DNA of 64,000 nt from Diogma glabrata (Eukaryota > Arthropoda > Insecta > Diptera > Cylindrotomidae): the NCBI GenBank assembly GCA_963693315.1, contig OY856188.1:221947517-222011516 (forward strand). Direction: 5' to 3'. The position numbers and the translations under genes were made by a program. Shown piece by piece: positions 60,668 to 64,000 of this stretch. Position 1 is the first letter of the stretch. Every line of letters begins with the position of its first letter. Under the pieces are notes generated by a model that saw only the letters and a list, made by a program, of their open reading frames with translations, did not search any database and was not told the origin of the DNA.

Positions 60668-60970
60668 TTAAGCCGGGCATTAACATACCTCAGAAACAGA
60701 AACTGAAACTGAAACTGAAACTGAAAACTATTCAAAACTCAAAACTCTATTATCAAAATTTATAATAATAATTAATATTATGTGACAGTTTCTGGTCATG
60801 TGACAGTTCCTAAAACAGAAACAATTAAATTTTAATTGTTTCTGTTTCAGACAAACCAGACGAACTTTCAGTTTCTGTTTCAGTTTCTAAATTCGGTTTC
60901 TGTTTCAGTTGCTGTCAAATTTGTATGAAATTCAGTTTCGGTTTCTGTTGTATGTGAATGCACGGCTTAA
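60668..60970. mobile_element. 303-bp TTAA-bounded MITE
   Basis: TTAAGCCGGGCATTAACATA at the left and the complement of TTAAGCCGTGCATTCACATA at the right (19 of 21 pairs). TTAA on both ends suggests piggyBac-type mobilisation. Inside, GAAACTGAAACTGAAACTG repeats face CAGTTTCTGTTTCAG-type repeats, so the whole element folds back. Confidence 0.75.
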
Positions 60971-60971
60971 C

Positions 60972-61117
60972 TCATACAAAAAATTTTGTATGTAATTCCA
61001 TAAAGTATCTTTTTTGCTTTCGAGCGTTTGTTGCCCTCGGCTAACTCTCAAGCAAATTCCACTCTCAAGCAAAAAAGATCTACTTTACGCCATTAATACA
61101 TAAATAGCTATTTTGTA
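60972..61117 (-). repeat. Dispersed 150-bp repeat with internal hairpin, copy 2
   Basis: Reverse-orientation match to 19021-19171, including AAAGTATCTTTTTTGCTTTC and AAAAGATCTACTTTACGCC. It touches the TTAA MITE. Confidence 0.82.
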
Positions 61118-61902
61118 GCACATGCACAAAAAATACTCAATTTTGTACTAAAATAAAATAAACGAAAACTCTACTTGCCGCACATATGACCACAAAATAT
61201 TTTCTATGCCTGGCACGCACGCCGCCTGCATGTGAGATTTGTAGTTAAATATATCTGTAGTTAAATAGATTATTTTTACAGTACTAGAATATCAAAATAA
61301 AAATTTAAATAACTTACCATATAGTAAAAACAACTTAAGCACAACTCAAAATAATCTGACTTGCAAAAAAAACCATTATTTTGGGTTTTCAAAAAAATCA
61401 GCTGTCAAAATATTTACAAAGCTGTACGTGGATGACTACGTTTTTTAAAATTTGGAAATTGTGTGTACCGGATTGCTATATTTATATTTTTAAAATTTAT
61501 TTATAATATGTTTGAAATATTATTTATTTAAACTATTTGTTTGACTAAATCAAGATTTTGTGGCACTTTACATGGTTCATCGATGAAAAAAAATTAAATC
61601 AAATTTGTAAAATTGGTGGATTTTATGAATTTAAATTTAATGTTCACAGTTTAGTACAATTTAGCAGCGAACTACTATATCGACCTATAATTTGTATACA
61701 ACTATTACATACAACGAAGATGGTGCACTTTAATTATTTAAACATCTTAAATTTTTTATAACTTTGTTAAATATGTAATTAAATTAACAATTAAATAAAT
61801 ATTTATAAATTTTGTGCATTTGTTCTTGCTGCAAACTACATTTTTGTTTGGAAAACGCATTCGCACTAGTAAACAATCTGCTATTTTAAACACTCTTGTT
61901 GA
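61118..61902. other. AT-rich non-coding stretch
   Basis: No supported gene. Confidence 0.45.
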
Positions 61903-62160
61903 CACAGATGTTCTCAGGCCATGGATATTTACTTAAACAAGTATAAGCGCGTAACGAATCCAAACTGTCTTTACTGTGAGGTAACGGCCGAGAACACAGC
62001 ACGTACTAGTCGAATGTGGAAGGTTTGGAAACACATGAAAACTTTTTGAGCAGCATATGGGAGAATCAATCACTCCACATAGCGTCGTGCAATTTATGGT
62101 GAGCTTAAAAACAAGGGCAACATAGCAAATGCGGTCATCACAAGTATGATGAAATGACAT
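61903..62160 (+). pseudogene. R1-like LINE C-terminal remnant
   Basis: The plus strand reads YLNKYKRVTNPNCLYCEVTA ending at a stop near 62049, then in another frame MGESITPHSVVQFMVSLK. The form resembles the C-terminal knuckle region of R1/TRAS-like LINE proteins (typically YLHRFKR..SPNC.YC), with the His/Cys pair lost. No RT upstream. Confidence 0.55.
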
Positions 62161-62686
62161 AGACGAGACGAACGAAGCTAGCAGCCATTTTCAACCCTGC
62201 AGCAAAACCACGACAACATAACATTAAACATTATAATGACGACAGAGTACAACACTCAACTCTGCCCTGAGAAAGTATGAATTAATTGGTGGTACAGCAG
62301 GGAAACTACAGAATTACGAAAAAGTGTAATAGAGACTGGACCTATTGCTAAGAATAGCAACAAGAAGTAATCGGAAGACTGCGTGCCTTGAGATTTTACA
62401 TTCCAGCTAGTGAAAGTCATATGGATACGAGAATGGACGTCCTCCAATCCAAAACAAATTGACCGTTTTGCAAGCATTTAGAACAGACAGACCAAGAAAA
62501 ATTGAACCGACGAGACTCTGACGACCCCAGCATCGAAGAAGCAAAGACCGTCACACTATACTTTATTTACATTAAAAATATGAACATAAGAAAAAAACGT
62601 CACTCACCCCATAGGTAGTCCAGATCCGATTTCTCACCACCTTCTTCCCTTCTAGCCTATCTTTCTTCGTATCTTATTCAATTGAA
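62161..62686. other. Mixed-composition stretch, unassigned
   Basis: GC-richer than surroundings at about 62390-62540 with stop-broken frames (for example SALRKYELIGGTAGKLQNYE). Probably more decayed retroelement; the family is not recognised. Confidence 0.35.
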
Positions 62687-63012
62687 TTTGTTGCATCAAA
62701 TAAAAAGGTGATAGTTAAACAATTATTGTAAAATATGTATATTAAACCGATGCTGTTTGTTGTGTCAAATGTAAAGGCCATAGTTGAACAATTATCGTAA
62801 AATGTTTAAAGCAAAGAACTTGTTGCGCAGAAATGAAAAAGACAATCGTTGAACACTTATTGCAGAATATATTGAATCGATGAGTTTGTTGCGCCTGATG
62901 CAAAGGCGAAAGTTGAGCAATTATTGTAAAATGAAATCAAGCAAAGAACTTGTTGCATCAAAATAAAAAGGCGATCATTGAACAATTATTGTAGAATATA
63001 TTAAATCGATAT
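62687..63012. repeat. Tandem satellite, five 64-69 bp units in an A-B-A-B-A pattern
   Basis: Units start TTGTTG at about 62687, 62756, 62820, 62886 and 62950. Units 1, 3 and 5 end with ATATTGAATCGAT-type sequence, units 2 and 4 with AAGCAAAGAAC. All share (T/C)GTTGAACAATTATTGTA. The LINE fragment begins immediately after. Confidence 0.88.
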
Positions 63013-64000
63013 AACATCCGAAATGATTGTACATGGTGGTGAAACTCTATCCTTAAGATTGTTTGAACTTGTTCAAATGATATGGAGGACTGAAGCCATG
63101 CCACAGGACTGGAACACAGCTATGCTGATACCAATCCATAAAAAAGGTAATCGCCTACAATGTGCAAACTACAGAGGAATCGCTCTACTCTGCACAGCAT
63201 ATAAGATCTTTTCTTACATTTTGCTATCCAAAATCAATCCTTTTGCTGAACAACTGTTTGGAGAATATCAGTGTGGCTTCCGGCGGGGCCGAGGTACCAC
63301 CGATGCACTTTTCTCGATAAGGATGATTTTGGAAAAGTGCCGAGAGTTCAACATACCAGTGCACCAACTCTTCATTGATTTCAGGCAGGCCTACGACTCT
63401 CTCGAACGAGAGACTCTATGGTCTGCTCTGGTGTCAATGGGAATTCCTGGTAAACTGGTATCACTATGCAAAATGACAGTACAGAACTCTCAATGCTGTG
63501 TACGAGTAGAGAACGAAATATCAAGGTTTTTTAAAGTCGACTCCGGGTTAAGACAAGGTAATGCTATCTCTCCTATACTCTCCTGATGTTGTCATCCTCG
63601 GCCGAAGTGAAGCTGTTATGAGTGAGACTTTCAAGTCGCTTGAGAGTGGAGCTAGAAAAATTGGTCTTCAAATTAACTACAATAAAACCAAACATATGAA
63701 TGTTTCAAGAGAGGCTGAGAAGAAAGATTTGATGTGCGGCGATGAACGAATTGAGGGAGTTGAATCTTTTAAATATTTGGGATCAATGCTTGACTCAAAC
63801 AACAGCATACTTACAGATATAAAAGCTCAAATCGCTGCAGGTAATCGAACTTTCTACTCAATCAAACCTCTCCTTGGATCTCCGTATGTATCAACTAACA
63901 CCAAGCTCAAGTTATACAAGACATTGATTAGACCGGTTGTGATGTATGGGTCACAAACGTGGACCCTTACACAAAATGACGAATCGCATTTATCTGTATT
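63011..64000 (+). pseudogene. RTE-like LINE reverse transcriptase, truncated, YADD region deleted
   Basis: The first frame (63011-63586) holds AMLIPIHKKGNRLQCANYRG, FGEYQCGFRRGRGTTDALFS, motif A LFIDFRQAYDS with its Asp, and GLRQGNAISPIL. At 63582 it jumps to the +1 frame with PDVVILGRSEAV and continues open to the window end (ESFKYLGSMLDSN, LKLYKTLIRPVVMYGSQTWT). Compared with the 11.9-kb LINE, about 35-40 residues ending in the YAD of YADD are gone. It is 5'-truncated at the satellite. Same broad group as 11903-14222, different subfamily. Confidence 0.85.

Overview
This is eukaryotic, AT-rich, intergenic-type DNA that is almost entirely mobile elements and simple repeats. I found no host protein-coding gene, no rRNA and no intact tRNA gene. 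The mix of an errantivirus-like element with an env gene, Helitrons, Tigger/pogo and mariner elements, several non-LTR retrotransposon clades and a tRNA-derived SINE points to an insect or other arthropod genome. The order cannot be fixed from the sequence alone.

Layout, left to right. 1-2301: 3' part of a non-LTR retrotransposon with an open reverse transcriptase (RT) frame and a (TTA)n tail. 2.3-6.3 kb: AT-rich DNA, then very long (TA)n, (TATG)n and (GTGTAT)n microsatellites. 7.1-11.6 kb: two copies of a tRNA-derived SINE, a decayed LINE fragment, a 667-bp near-perfect palindrome and (TA)n arrays. 11.9-14.8 kb: a 5'-truncated RTE-like LINE with a 13-bp target duplication, inserted into the last codons of a broken gene of an unrecognised family. 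15.7-19.0 kb: a (TA)n array carrying a decayed Tigger/pogo element and a deleted mariner element back to back. 19.4-20.5 kb: a 1-kb terminal-inverted-repeat element. 20.5-27 kb: an old PHD-finger LINE whose two parts flank a nearly complete 3.7-kb LINE with an open 1007-codon frame.

29.1-41.9 kb: an older element with CTACACAGAGAG ends and internal tandem repeats. It contains a young, apparently complete 10.75-kb Ty3/Gypsy-type LTR retrotransposon with 1193-bp LTRs, a CAAC target duplication, gag and pol in different frames, and an extra 208-codon open frame in its 3-kb leader. 43.7-51.5 kb: Helitron remnants, foldback elements and several duplicated segments. 51.5-58.4 kb: a minus-strand errantivirus-type element with 400-bp LTRs inserted in (TA)n. 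Its gag is broken, its long protease-integrase frame lacks reverse transcriptase and RNase H, its env has one frameshift, and its leader carries six 112-bp tandem repeats. 58.4-64 kb: a 200-N gap, inverted LINE tails, a third Helitron 3' end, a TTAA-bounded foldback element, an R1-like LINE remnant, a 64-69 bp satellite and a LINE that has lost its RT catalytic box.

These are not genes working together. The window is a nested record of insertions, and the order of events can be read from target duplications, TIR/LTR boundaries and interruptions. The best candidates for something new are the leader frame of the Gypsy element, the RT-less errantivirus with its repeated leader, the palindrome with hammerhead-like motifs, and the unrecognised broken gene.
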